From positions 1 to 64,000 of the forward strand of contig NZ_MSXV01000009.1 in assembly GCF_001945395.1 (NCBI RefSeq): 64,000 bases of DNA, read 5' to 3'. The notes under the pieces were generated by a model. The model had not been told where the DNA came from. It made no database searches and worked only from the letters and a program-made list of their open reading frames with translations. A program made the translations under genes and the position numbers. This stretch comes from Pseudomonas sp. PA15(2017) (GTDB lineage Bacteria; Pseudomonadota; Gammaproteobacteria; Pseudomonadales; Pseudomonadaceae). Of the stretch, positions 35,184 to 43,989 are shown piece after piece. Numbering within the stretch: the first letter of the stretch is position 1; each line of letters opens with the position of its first letter.

Positions 35184-36394
35184 CACACGGCGATCGCGGC
35201 AACCACGCCGGAGAACTCGGCCAGCAGCGCACACCCCACCGCGTGCCGGGCACGCTGGATCCCTACCGCACCGAAATATACGGCCAGCACGTAAAAAGTG
35301 GTTTCGGTACTGCCCTGGATGATCGCTGCGGCCAGGGCCGGGAAGCTGTCGACGCCTTGGGTCTGCATGGTTTCGATCAACATCGCCCGCGCCGCGCTGC
35401 CGGAGAACGGCTTGACCATCGCGGTGGGCAGCGCATCGACGAAGCGGGTATCCCACCCGCCCCACGCGACGATCCAGCGGATACCGTCCAGCGCCAATTC
35501 CAGGGCACCGGATGCACGCAGCACGCCCACCGCGCAGAGCATCGCCACCAGATAAGGCAACAGGCTCTTGGCGACGTCGAACCCTTCCTTGGCGCCCTCG
35601 ATGAACTGCTCGTAGACCTGCACCTTGCGTAACGCACCGATCACCAGGAACGCGATGATGATGCCGAACAGCGTCAGGTTGCCGAGCAGCGAAGAAAGCG
35701 CCGCCAGCGCCGTGGCGGACATGCCGGCAAGCATGGCCATGAATCCGCCGAGCAGCAGCGCACCGGGAATCATGTAGGCCAGTACCACCGGGTCCCAAAG
35801 ACGCAGGCGCTGCATGATGGCCACGGAAAACAGGCCGACCAAGGTCGATACGCTGGTGGCCAGCAGAATCGGCAGGAACACCAGGGTAGGATCAGGCGCA
35901 CCCTGCTGGGCGCGATACATGAAGATGGTGACCGGCAGCAGCGTCAGCGACGACGCATTGAGCACCAGAAACAGGATCTGCGCATTGCTCGCCGTGGTGC
36001 TGCTGGGGTTGAGCTCCTGCAGCGAGCGCATGGCCTTGAGGCCGATGGGCGTGGCCGCGTTGTCCAGGCCCAGGCCATTGGCCGCGAAGTTCATGGTGAT
36101 CAGCCCAAGGGCGGGGTGACCGCGTGGCACTTCCGGCATCAAGCGTGAGAACAGCGGCCCGAGCACGCGTGCCAGCGCGTCCACCAGGCCAGCCTTCTCG
36201 GCAATGCGCAACAGCCCCAGCCAGAGAGTCAGCGTGCCGAACAGCAGCACCATCACTTCGACGGACAGCTTGGCCATGGCGAACAGGCTTTCCACCATTG
36301 CGCCGAATACGGCCGGGTCGTCAGCCAACAGCCAACGGCTGAGCCCTGCTACCGCTGCCACTATGAAAAAGCTCAGCCACAAGCCATTGAGCAT
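35165..36394 (-). CDS. SpmA-SpmB-type fused nucleoside-recognition membrane protein
   Basis: This 409-residue polytopic protein carries two Gate/nucleoside-recognition units. The first holds GLVDALARVLGPLFSRLMPEVPRGHPALGLITMNFAANGLGLDNAATPIGL. The second begins near residue 235 and contains STETTFYVLAVYFGAVG. The two match SpmA and SpmB of Bacillus, fused in many proteobacteria. The family is thought to move small substrates, but none is established here. It overlaps the converging DUF5924 gene by 19 bp. Confidence 0.85.
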   Translation of the reverse strand: MLNGLWLSFFIVAAVAGLSRWLLADDPAVFGAMVESLFAMAKLSVEVMVLLFGTLTLWLGLLRIAEKAGLVDALARVLGPLFSRLMPEVPRGHPALGLITMNFAANGLGLDNAATPIGLKAMRSLQELNPSSTTASNAQILFLVLNASSLTLLPVTIFMYRAQQGAPDPTLVFLPILLATSVSTLVGLFSVAIMQRLRLWDPVVLAYMIPGALLLGGFMAMLAGMSATALAALSSLLGNLTLFGIIIAFLVIGALRKVQVYEQFIEGAKEGFDVAKSLLPYLVAMLCAVGVLRASGALELALDGIRWIVAWGGWDTRFVDALPTAMVKPFSGSAARAMLIETMQTQGVDSFPALAAAIIQGSTETTFYVLAVYFGAVGIQRARHAVGCALLAEFSGVVAAIAVCYWFFG

Positions 36395-36524
36395 ACGTCA
36401 CCCCCTAGAACATGGCGGCGATGATAACGCGGGGAGACGGGGAAAGAGGAAGGGCTTGAGGAACACAGAACGATTTAGTAACTGTCGGACGGAGCAACGG
36501 CGCCAGAAGGCGCCGTCAGTAGTA

Positions 36525-36986
36525 TCAGTACCAGTTGGAGTCTTTCTTCAACTGCTCTTGCAGCAACTGCTTGACCCCGTCGTCCGGCCCACCGAGCCAA
36601 CGCAGATCAGCGTGCTTGCTGGGTGCCTTGTCCTGCGGCAGGCCATCGGGCACCTGAACCCAGAGGGCGTAGGCATCATCCCTGTCTGGCGTAAAAGCGA
36701 CGTAGAGGCGCTGATTGAAACAATTGGAGGTTTCGCACAACTGCCCGACCAGGTATTGGTCGCCGTCTTCTTCCAGAGTCTTCATCGGAGTGGCGACGCC
36801 GCTGAGATTGATCACCCATTCAGGTAATCGCTCCTCATCCCGGATCAGATCCTGCCAGGCTTCACGATAGTCCGGGTTACTCCCGAGCAGTTCGTTCAAG
36901 CGGAACTCGCCATCCGTATTGGCGGCCAAGGCCGCCGCGCTACCGCCCAGCATGAGGGCAGCAGCGAGCGTCTTGAATCGATTCAT
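36525..36986 (-). CDS. Ivy-family lysozyme inhibitor
   Basis: This 153-residue secreted protein has a signal peptide (MNRFKTLAAALMLGGSAAALAA). The mature part has the Ivy C-type lysozyme inhibitor pattern, with a CETSNC disulfide motif (the Ivy active loop is CKPHDC-like) and the LYVAFTPDRDDAYALWVQVP strand. It should protect peptidoglycan in the periplasm from host or own lysozyme-like enzymes. I prefer the ATG at 36986 over 36992 because the AGGCGAGG ribosome site is then about 7 bases away and the length equals P. aeruginosa Ivy. Confidence 0.85.
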   Translation of the reverse strand: MNRFKTLAAALMLGGSAAALAANTDGEFRLNELLGSNPDYREAWQDLIRDEERLPEWVINLSGVATPMKTLEEDGDQYLVGQLCETSNCFNQRLYVAFTPDRDDAYALWVQVPDGLPQDKAPSKHADLRWLGGPDDGVKQLLQEQLKKDSNWY

Positions 36987-36999
36987 CGTCATGCCTCGC

Positions 37000-37164
37000 C
37001 TAGCCCCGTGGGCGACGACCCATGATGAACGAAACGATGAACATGACCAGGAACACCACGAAAAGGATTTTCGCGATACCTGTGGCAGTGCCTGCGATAC
37101 CACCGAAACCCAGTACAGCGGCAACAATGGCGATGATCAGAAAGGTAATGGCCCAACTCAGCAT
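37000..37164 (-). CDS. DUF1328 small membrane protein
   Basis: This 54-residue ORF ([22 protein letters not shown]...) has two short hydrophobic helices and a RRPRG tail. It is clearly the DUF1328/YtjA family of tiny inner-membrane proteins. An AGGAGA ribosome site lies 7 bases before the ATG. The function is unknown; members are common in stress-induced gene sets. Confidence 0.9.
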   Translation of the reverse strand: MLSWAITFLIIAIVAAVLGFGGIAGTATGIAKILFVVFLVMFIVSFIMGRRPRG

Positions 37165-37229
37165 GGCGTTTCTCCTTGGTTTTTTTGGGGTCTAACGGGT
37201 GTAACACTTGAAAAATCGTTCACGGGGTC

Positions 37230-37526
37230 TCAGAACACCCAGCGGGTCTGCTTGGCAGGCGCTTCGACGAAATCGGCGCGTACCCAGTCGCTGTCGCTGT
37301 GCGCTTTGGGTGCACCGACGATCTGCAAGGTGGCCGGTACCGCCTGGATGGCTGCGGCGCGTGCCTCGGTAGGCGCTTGCATGGACACCGGCACCACCGC
37401 CTGGCTCGAAACCTGTGGCGCCACGACCTGCTGCACGGGGGCTTTGGTCGCCACGCTCACCAACAGGACCATCACAGCAGCGACTGCAAGAATCAGGATC
37501 TCGGTGTGGGCGCGGTGAAGGTTCAT
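37230..37526 (-). CDS. small membrane-anchored hypothetical protein
   Basis: This 98-residue ORF has a cytoplasmic start (MNLHRAHTE), one membrane helix (ILILAVAAVMVLLVSVA) and then an Ala/Pro/Val-rich periplasmic tail ending WVF. A GAGGAG ribosome site precedes the ATG. I do not recognise a family. It lies in a run of small minus-strand envelope genes. Confidence 0.65.
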   Translation of the reverse strand: MNLHRAHTEILILAVAAVMVLLVSVATKAPVQQVVAPQVSSQAVVPVSMQAPTEARAAAIQAVPATLQIVGAPKAHSDSDWVRADFVEAPAKQTRWVF

Positions 37527-37728
37527 GCTGGGCTCCTCAAGATCATCGTCGAACGGCTCGGCGTTCAGTTCATGCGAAGATAATTGCAGCCTGCGTGCCA
37601 GCTTTTCGAAAAAATAAAATCGTTATAAATCAATAAGTTAAATGATGTAAAACAAATGCCATCATTGGCATCCTGCACGATGGCCGCCTGCGGCTCGGGC
37701 GTTCTGCACGACGCCGCAGACGCTGCGA

Positions 37729-38157
37729 TCAGGCGCTCTTGAGCTCGCGCATACGCTGGTGGCATGCGCGTACCTTGGGCATTTCCACGGCCAGCAGCGC
37801 GCGGACGTCGGGCTGAGCGGATTCCATGGCATCCTCGAAAGCCTCGAGAATGCGGTCCTCGGCCTCTTCGAGCTGCGCGATGTAAGTCGCCTCTTCGTCA
37901 CTCGACAGCGTGGCACGTGCGTCGGCATAGGCCTGGCGCAGCTTGCCGACCAGGGTTCCGCTGCTGGTGGGCTCCTCGTGATTGGCGGCGACCTTGACGG
38001 CCAGCGCCTGAATCACCTGATGTTTGGCCTGCGCCATGTCGCGGAACAGGGCCTGCAGGCGTACATCCTCGATCTCGTCGTGGGCATGCTCATAGAAGCG
38101 CTGGCCATCGCGGATGATGGCGATCAGTTCGTTGAGTTGCTCGGTCTTGTAGCTCAT
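37729..38157 (-). CDS. PA2169/DUF2383-family four-helix-bundle protein
   Basis: This 142-residue soluble, all-helical protein (NELIAIIRDGQRFYEHAHDEIED..., KHQVIQALAVKVAANHEEP, LEEAEDRILEAFEDAM) fits the ferritin-like DUF2383 family (PA2169 type). Glu and His residues are spaced as in a possible di-iron bundle. No function is established. An AGGAGAG ribosome site precedes the ATG. Confidence 0.8.
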   Translation of the reverse strand: MSYKTEQLNELIAIIRDGQRFYEHAHDEIEDVRLQALFRDMAQAKHQVIQALAVKVAANHEEPTSSGTLVGKLRQAYADARATLSSDEEATYIAQLEEAEDRILEAFEDAMESAQPDVRALLAVEMPKVRACHQRMRELKSA

Positions 38158-38240
38158 GGTGGCTCTCCTGAAGAGGTTGGCAGCGCCGATGACGCTACCG
38201 GAACGCGGCAGACCGGGCGGCCTGCCTTGTCGTAACGGCG

Positions 38241-39092
38241 TCAGCCGGCGATGCGCAGGGCGTCGGCATCGACACCACGTACGCCACGGATGTTGCGTGC
38301 GGTCTCCACGGCGAGGCGTTTTTCGGCATTGCTGAGCACCGTGCCGCTGAGGCTGACGAAACCCTCGCGGGTATCGACCTTGATATTCAGGGCGTCGAGG
38401 TTGCGGCTATAGAGGAAGCTGGCCCTCACCTTGTTGGTGATCCAGCTGTCGCTGATCGAGGCCGCTGCATCGTTGGCCGCGTTCTGCGCCTCGGCAGTGG
38501 CGCTGTCGGCGGTGTTGATGCTCAGATGGTTGTGCACCTCGCGTACGCCGTCGGTATTGGTGACCAAGTCACCGGCGAGCTCCTTGGCGGCCGGCGTTCC
38601 GGCATTGCCGCTGAGGCTGACCACGCCGTTCTCGGCACGCACCTGGATATCGAGCCCCTCGGTGTTGCTGTTCCACAGCAGCTTGGATTTCACCGTGGCA
38701 GCCAGTGTCGCGTCGTCGAAGCGTTGGGCCAGAGTCTTGTCAGTGACGAGCCTGGCCTGCTCCTCGATGACCGGCGGGGCCAGGTCGGGATCGATCTGCA
38801 GCTTGTTGTCGACTTCACGAACACCTTCGATGCTGCCAGCCAGTTCACTGGCCAACTCGTGTTCGGCAGTGTTCTCGACCGCACCACTCAAGGTGGCGAC
38901 GCCATCCTCCACGGACACCTGGATATCGAACGGATCCAGATGCCGATTGAGCGCGAATGCAGTGTCGATGGCCCCCTGCTGGCAGGCATCGCTCAATTGC
39001 CGCGACAGATCGCCTTCGGCTGCCTGCACCAGCGGAGCCAGGGTGATCAGACCGGTAATGGCCATGGCCAACGTGGATTGTCTCAACAGCAT
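38241..39092 (-). CDS. periplasmic BON-domain protein
   Basis: This 283-residue protein has a signal peptide (MLLRQSTLAMAITGLITLAPLVQAAEG). Three BON domains follow, each with the hallmark IQV..GVATLSG or IKV..GFVSLSG motif (near residues 55-95, 135-190 and 225-280). BON proteins of the OsmY type are osmotically induced and bind membranes. The start at 39092 follows AGGAGGCG. A short terminator-like hairpin sits in its leader. Confidence 0.88.
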   Translation of the reverse strand: MLLRQSTLAMAITGLITLAPLVQAAEGDLSRQLSDACQQGAIDTAFALNRHLDPFDIQVSVEDGVATLSGAVENTAEHELASELAGSIEGVREVDNKLQIDPDLAPPVIEEQARLVTDKTLAQRFDDATLAATVKSKLLWNSNTEGLDIQVRAENGVVSLSGNAGTPAAKELAGDLVTNTDGVREVHNHLSINTADSATAEAQNAANDAAASISDSWITNKVRASFLYSRNLDALNIKVDTREGFVSLSGTVLSNAEKRLAVETARNIRGVRGVDADALRIAG

Positions 39093-39112
39093 GTAACGCC
39101 TCCTTCTTCGCC

Positions 39113-39133
39113 AAAAAAGCCGCTCAAGAGCGG
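39113..39133 (-). terminator. hairpin with T-run in the BON-gene leader
   Basis: Read on the minus strand, CCGCTCTTGAGCGG forms a 6-bp stem and is followed by CTTTTTT, just 15-20 bases before the AGGAGG ribosome site of the BON gene. It looks like an intrinsic terminator or attenuator in the 5' leader, unless the promoter lies between it and the gene. Confidence 0.5.
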
Positions 39134-39317
39134 ATCGGTTAAGGTCGCAAGTGGTATGCCAGCCGCCTGTAAAAATAAAAACCAACTAAAATCAGCTGGT
39201 TAAATCCAATGCCTGGCTAATGACCGCTTGCACGATGCAAGATCGCGCCATACTAGCCGTGCAACTTGCACGAAGTTTTATAGATAATCTCTGCCATTCA
39301 CCCCATGGAGCATGTAA

Positions 39318-40661
39318 ATGGAAGCAACAGGTCAGAGCGGGCGCATCCTATTGGTCGACGACGAAGCGGCTATCCTGCGTACCTTCCGCTATTGCCTGGA
39401 GGACGAGGGCTATCAGGTCACGACCGCCAACAGCGCCGCGCAAACCGAATCGCTGTTGCAGCGCCAGGTATTCGACATGTGCTTTCTCGATTTGCGCCTG
39501 GGTGATGAAAATGGCCTGGACGTGCTCGCCCAGATGCGTGTCCAGGCACCGTGGATGCGCGTGGTGATCGTCACGGCGCACTCGGCCATCGACAGTGCGG
39601 TCGATGCCATGCAGGCCGGCGCCGCCGATTATCTGGTCAAGCCGTGCAGCCCCGATCAGCTGCGCCTGGCTGCCGCCAAGCAGCTCGAAGTGCGCCAGCT
39701 CTCCGCGCGCCTCGAGGCCCTGGAAGGTGAAGTGCGCAAGCCCAGCGACGGCATCGACTCGCACAGCCCAGCGATGATGGCGATTCTGGAAACCGCGCGG
39801 CAGGTGGCCACCACCGACGCCAATATCCTGATCCTCGGCGAATCGGGTACCGGCAAGGGCGAACTGGCGCGCGCCATTCACGGCTGGAGCCGACGCGCGA
39901 AAAAGTCCTGCGTGACCATCAATTGCCCGTCGCTGACCGCCGAGCTGATGGAAAGCGAATTGTTCGGCCACAGCCGCGGCGCGTTCACCGGCGCCAGCGA
40001 AAGCACCCTGGGCCGGGTCAACCAGGCGGACGGCGGTACCCTGTTCCTCGACGAGATCGGCGACTTCCCGCTGACCCTGCAGCCCAAGCTGCTGCGTTTC
40101 ATCCAGGACAAGGAATACGAGCGTGTCGGTGACCCGGTGACCCGCCATGCCGACGTGCGCATCCTTGCCGCGACCAACCGTGACCTCAACGAGATGGTCA
40201 GGGAGGGTCACTTCCGCGAGGACCTCCTGTATCGCCTCAACGTCATCACCCTGACCCTGCCGCCGCTGCGCGAACGGGCCGACGACATACTTACCCTGGC
40301 CAACCGTTTTCTGGCCCGCTTTGTCAAGGACTACGCCCGTCCGGCCCGTGGCTTCAACGAGGACGCCACCAAGGCGCTGCTCGCCTACCAGTGGCCTGGC
40401 AACATCCGCGAGCTGCGCAACGTCATCGAGCGCGCCAGCATCATCTGCCCAGGCGAATGGGTGGATGTCGCCCACCTGGGCATGAGCACGCCGGCAACCA
40501 ACAGCGCGCCGCGGGTCGGCGCCGACCTGAGCCTCGAGGAGCTGGAAAAGGCCCATATCGCCGCCGTGCTGGCCAATAGCGACACCCTTGACCAGGCGGC
40601 CAGAACCCTGGGCATCGACGCCTCGACCTTGTATCGCAAACGTAAGCAGCTCGGCCTATGA
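39318..40661 (+). CDS. algB: NtrC-type response regulator AlgB
   Basis: This 447-residue protein has a REC domain (VDDEAAILRTFRYCLEDEGY, phosphoacceptor D58) and an AAA+ domain with Walker A GESGTGKGE, an intact GAFTGA loop (SRGAFTGAS) and Walker B GGTLFLDEIGD. A Fis HTH ends in TLGIDASTLYRKRKQLGL. It is nearly identical in pattern to P. aeruginosa AlgB, which controls alginate and light/quorum-linked genes with kinase-phosphatase KinB. The stop overlaps the kinB start by 4 bp. Confidence 0.95.
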   Translation: MEATGQSGRILLVDDEAAILRTFRYCLEDEGYQVTTANSAAQTESLLQRQVFDMCFLDLRLGDENGLDVLAQMRVQAPWMRVVIVTAHSAIDSAVDAMQAGAADYLVKPCSPDQLRLAAAKQLEVRQLSARLEALEGEVRKPSDGIDSHSPAMMAILETARQVATTDANILILGESGTGKGELARAIHGWSRRAKKSCVTINCPSLTAELMESELFGHSRGAFTGASESTLGRVNQADGGTLFLDEIGDFPLTLQPKLLRFIQDKEYERVGDPVTRHADVRILAATNRDLNEMVREGHFREDLLYRLNVITLTLPPLRERADDILTLANRFLARFVKDYARPARGFNEDATKALLAYQWPGNIRELRNVIERASIICPGEWVDVAHLGMSTPATNSAPRVGADLSLEELEKAHIAAVLANSDTLDQAARTLGIDASTLYRKRKQLGL

Positions 40662-42442
40662 AGCTACGCAGCAAGCTGTTTCTCAGCACCAGTGCGCTGC
40701 TTACCGTTGCCTTGCTGGGGCTGAGCCTGGGGATATTCAGCGTGCTGCAGTTGACCCAGTCTCAAAGCCGTTCGCTGGCGCACAACCTGGAAGTCATCAG
40801 CACCAGCCTGGATTTGCGTCAGGAGGTGGGTAAGCAACTGCTCATGATGCTCAGCGAGGACTTCGACGAGCGCACCGTGCAGAGCCTGCAGGACTCCGAC
40901 CGGCGTATTCGCGGCTGGCTCGACGACAGCCTGACCGGCAGCGTGAATGAGGGTGACCGCCAGGCGGTCCTGGAAATCCAGGCGGCCTATCAGCAATTCA
41001 GCAGCCTGCTCGAAGACCCCATGACGGTTCGCCACGAGTTGCTGACCAATGACGACTTCGCCAATACCATCGAGACCGTTCGCGACCGCCTCAACGCTTT
41101 GCAGGTCCGTTACGTGTCCGCCGTCAAGGATGCGGAAGTGCAATCCCAGGAGCGTGCCTGGCTGATCGCCGGGCTGCTGGGCCTGGTCGGTCTGGCGGTG
41201 CTGGTGATCGGCTTCATCACCGCGCACACCATCGCCCGCCGCGTCGGCCAGCCGATCGACGCCCTGGCTCGGGCCGCCGACCAGATCGGCCGCGGCGATT
41301 TCCAGGTCACCCTGCCGATCACCCCGGTTGCCGAGCTGTCGGCGCTGAGCCGCCGCTTCGGCCTGATGGCCGAAAGCCTGCGCCAGCTCAAGAGCAGCAA
41401 CGTCGAAGCGCTGATGTCCGAGCAACGTCGCCTGCAGGCGGTGCTCGACAGCATTGACGATGGCCTGCTGATCTTCGGCCGCGATGGCCTGCTGGAGCAC
41501 TTCAATCCGGTCGCTCAGCGCCAACTGGGCTGGGACGACCAGCCGCTCGGCCAGCGACCCAGCCAGGCGCTTGGCCGCCCCGAGTTGGACGAGCAGCTGC
41601 AGCACGTTCTGCAGGGCCACAACCTGGAGCAGCGCCTGGCGGATCTGCAGGTCGAGGCCAATGGCGAGACGCGCCTGCTCAACTACAGCCTAACACCGGT
41701 AAGTCACAGCCAGGGGCACATCCTCGGAGCGGTGATGGTGCTGCATGACGTGACCGAGCAGCGCGCCTTCGAACGGGCGCGCAACGAGTTCGTGCTGCGC
41801 GCCTCCCATGAGCTGCGCACGCCGGTGACCGGCATGCACATGGCCTTCGGTCTATTGCGCGAACGCAGCAAGTTCGCCGAAGAATCCCGCGAAGCCGATC
41901 TGGTGCGCATCGTCGATGAAGAGATGGAAAGGCTGGTGCACCTGATCGAGGACCTGCTGAACTTCTCGCGCTATCAGAGCGGCGTGCAGAAACTCGAGCT
42001 GGCGCCCTGCGACATCCCGGAGCTGCTCGAAAACGCAGCCAGGCGTCATGTCGGCAAGGCCCAGGCCAGCAAGATTCACATGGAGCTGGAAGTGGCCGAC
42101 GGCTTGCCACGCACCCACCTGGATCGGGCGCAGATCGAGCGCGTGCTCGATCATCTGATCGACAATGCCCTGCGCCACAGCCCGCAAGGCGGCACGGTGC
42201 GCCTATCCGCCCAGCGCCAGGATGAACGCCTGCTGATCAGCGTCGAGGACGAAGGGGAAGGCATCGCCTACGGCCAGCAAGCCCGCCTGTTCGAGCCGTT
42301 CGTGCAGATCGGCCACAAGAAAGGCGGTGCCGGCCTGGGCCTGGCGCTGTGCAAGGAGATCGCCCAACTGCACGGCGGTCGCATCGGCGCCGAGTCCCAG
42401 CCGGGCCAGGGCGCACGCTTCCACCTCGCCCTGCCGCTCTGA
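40658..42442 (+). CDS. kinB: sensor histidine kinase KinB
   Basis: This 594-residue membrane kinase has two membrane segments (near residues 7-29 and 165-190) around a helical periplasmic sensor, a HAMP segment, a PAS domain (VLDSIDDGLLIFGRDGLLEHFNPVAQRQLGW), HisKA with H384 in ASHELRTPVTG and HATPase_c with DNALRHSPQGG and GAGLGLALCKEI. In P. aeruginosa KinB phosphorylates and dephosphorylates AlgB. It overlaps algB by ATGA, indicating coupling. Confidence 0.95.
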   Translation: MKLRSKLFLSTSALLTVALLGLSLGIFSVLQLTQSQSRSLAHNLEVISTSLDLRQEVGKQLLMMLSEDFDERTVQSLQDSDRRIRGWLDDSLTGSVNEGDRQAVLEIQAAYQQFSSLLEDPMTVRHELLTNDDFANTIETVRDRLNALQVRYVSAVKDAEVQSQERAWLIAGLLGLVGLAVLVIGFITAHTIARRVGQPIDALARAADQIGRGDFQVTLPITPVAELSALSRRFGLMAESLRQLKSSNVEALMSEQRRLQAVLDSIDDGLLIFGRDGLLEHFNPVAQRQLGWDDQPLGQRPSQALGRPELDEQLQHVLQGHNLEQRLADLQVEANGETRLLNYSLTPVSHSQGHILGAVMVLHDVTEQRAFERARNEFVLRASHELRTPVTGMHMAFGLLRERSKFAEESREADLVRIVDEEMERLVHLIEDLLNFSRYQSGVQKLELAPCDIPELLENAARRHVGKAQASKIHMELEVADGLPRTHLDRAQIERVLDHLIDNALRHSPQGGTVRLSAQRQDERLLISVEDEGEGIAYGQQARLFEPFVQIGHKKGGAGLGLALCKEIAQLHGGRIGAESQPGQGARFHLALPL

Positions 42443-42471
42443 CCACCGCCGGCTCGCGCCTGGCCAGTGGC

Positions 42472-43254
42472 TCAGCCTTTGGCCAGGCGGTTGACCTCCA
42501 GCAGCAGGGCCGCGGTTTCCGCGTCCGGCTGCCCATCGTAGAGCGCCTGCCGGTACTTCATCTGGAAGGCGCGGATCACGTTGCGCGTGGCTTCGTCGAG
42601 CACGCCCGTGTTCGGCACGCTATAGCCCTGCTCCGCCAGTTGCGCCTGGAACCAGGCCACGCTTGGCAGGCTGGCGCTGAACACCGCCTGCTGGCGAGCG
42701 ACCACCTCGGCATTCGGCCATGGCATCAACCCCGCGTCGGCCAGTTGCTTCCAGGGAAACAGCGGGCCTGGATCGACCTTGCGCTGCGGCGCGATATCGC
42801 TGTGCCCGATGATGCTGCCCGGCGGCAGGTCGTGGCGCTGCATGATGTCCTTGAGCAGCACGATCAGCGTATCGATCTGCGCCTGGGCATAAGGCTGCCA
42901 GTAGCGGCCCTTGGGCGTATCGAAATAACCCTGGTTGATCAGTTCGATACCGATGGTGGTGCCATTGAGCCAGGTACGCCCCTGCCACTCGCTGACCCCG
43001 GCGTGCCAGGCGCGGCGGTTTTCGTCGACCAGTTGGTAGACGGTCGGCGGCACGGCGTTGATCAGATAATGGGCGCTGACTTCCTCCTTGGTCAGCAACT
43101 CCAGCGAGCGCGGCAGATCGGCCGAGGTGTAGTGCACCACGATGTACTGCACGCGGCTGCTTTGCCCGCTGGCCGTGTAGCTGTGGTCGATGCGCAGGCC
43201 ACTGCTGCAGCCGGCGAGAAGGAAGGCGAACAAGGCAAGGCTGAGAACTTTCAT
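42472..43254 (-). CDS. ampDh2: N-acetylmuramoyl-L-alanine amidase AmpDh2
   Basis: This 260-residue lipoprotein has a lipobox LAGC (Cys16) and an amidase_2 domain, with VHYTSADLPRSLELLTKEEVSAHYLI, GIELINQGY and IIGHSDIAPQRKVDPGP supplying zinc histidines. A C-terminal peptidoglycan-binding domain follows (YSVPNTGVLDEATRNVIRAFQMKYR). It cleaves stem peptide from MurNAc in the periplasm and contributes to muropeptide recycling and AmpC control. Its neighbours algB-kinB are the same as in P. aeruginosa. It overlaps the MarC gene by 4 bp. Confidence 0.93.
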   Translation of the reverse strand: MKVLSLALFAFLLAGCSSGLRIDHSYTASGQSSRVQYIVVHYTSADLPRSLELLTKEEVSAHYLINAVPPTVYQLVDENRRAWHAGVSEWQGRTWLNGTTIGIELINQGYFDTPKGRYWQPYAQAQIDTLIVLLKDIMQRHDLPPGSIIGHSDIAPQRKVDPGPLFPWKQLADAGLMPWPNAEVVARQQAVFSASLPSVAWFQAQLAEQGYSVPNTGVLDEATRNVIRAFQMKYRQALYDGQPDAETAALLLEVNRLAKG

Positions 43255-43844
43255 GGCTGGATATGCAATACGCTCTGAATGTTGTCCAACAGCATGTCGA
43301 CGCTGAGCATGATCAACAACATGCCCATCAATCGCTCCACTGCGGTCAGCCCGCGAGGGCCGAGGAACCGCTGCAGGAAAGACGCCTGCAGCAGGATGAA
43401 TGCGGTCGCGGCCCAGGCCATGATCAATGCCAGGTAAAGCTCCCAGATCGCGCCTTCATGAGTGTTGCGCAAGGTCATCAGCACCGCCAGCGCGGATGGC
43501 CCAGCCACTGCCGGCGTGGCCAACGGTACCAGCATCGGCTCGCCGTCCGGCACGTCGCCCAGGACGCCTTGAGGGCTGGGAAAGATCAAGCGCATGGCGA
43601 TGACGAACAGAATGATACCGCCGGCAATGGCCGTTGCCTCTCGCGACAAGCCCAGCGCGCTGAGCACTTTGTCACCAAAGGTAAGGAACAGCAGCAGCAA
43701 CGCCAGGGCGAACAGCAGTTCGCGCGCGGCCACCCACAGGCGTCGCTCGGGCGCGACGTTCTTCAAGGCGGCGATGAAGATGGCGATATTGCCGAACGGG
43801 TCGGTGACCAGAAACAGCAACACGGCGATGCTGAAGATATCCAT
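43251..43844 (-). CDS. MarC/YhgN-family membrane protein
   Basis: This 197-residue protein has six membrane helices, with the family motifs LVTDPFGNIAIFIA and LATPAVAGPSAL. MarC-type proteins are of unknown transport function; the original link to antibiotic resistance was withdrawn. It is upstream of and coupled to ampDh2 through an ATGA overlap at 43251-43254. Confidence 0.9.
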   Translation of the reverse strand: MDIFSIAVLLFLVTDPFGNIAIFIAALKNVAPERRLWVAARELLFALALLLLFLTFGDKVLSALGLSREATAIAGGIILFVIAMRLIFPSPQGVLGDVPDGEPMLVPLATPAVAGPSALAVLMTLRNTHEGAIWELYLALIMAWAATAFILLQASFLQRFLGPRGLTAVERLMGMLLIMLSVDMLLDNIQSVLHIQP

Positions 43845-43989
43845 TGTGCAAGGGCTCCTGAAAACAGCGGCGCAGTTTAGAGGTTACGGGCCGTCACGTC
43901 AGTGCTACGACCTTTGATCGCCGCCGGACGGCGCTGAACTTGTCATATCGCTACACGATCCAAATGCGGTCACTACGAGGGAACATGCC

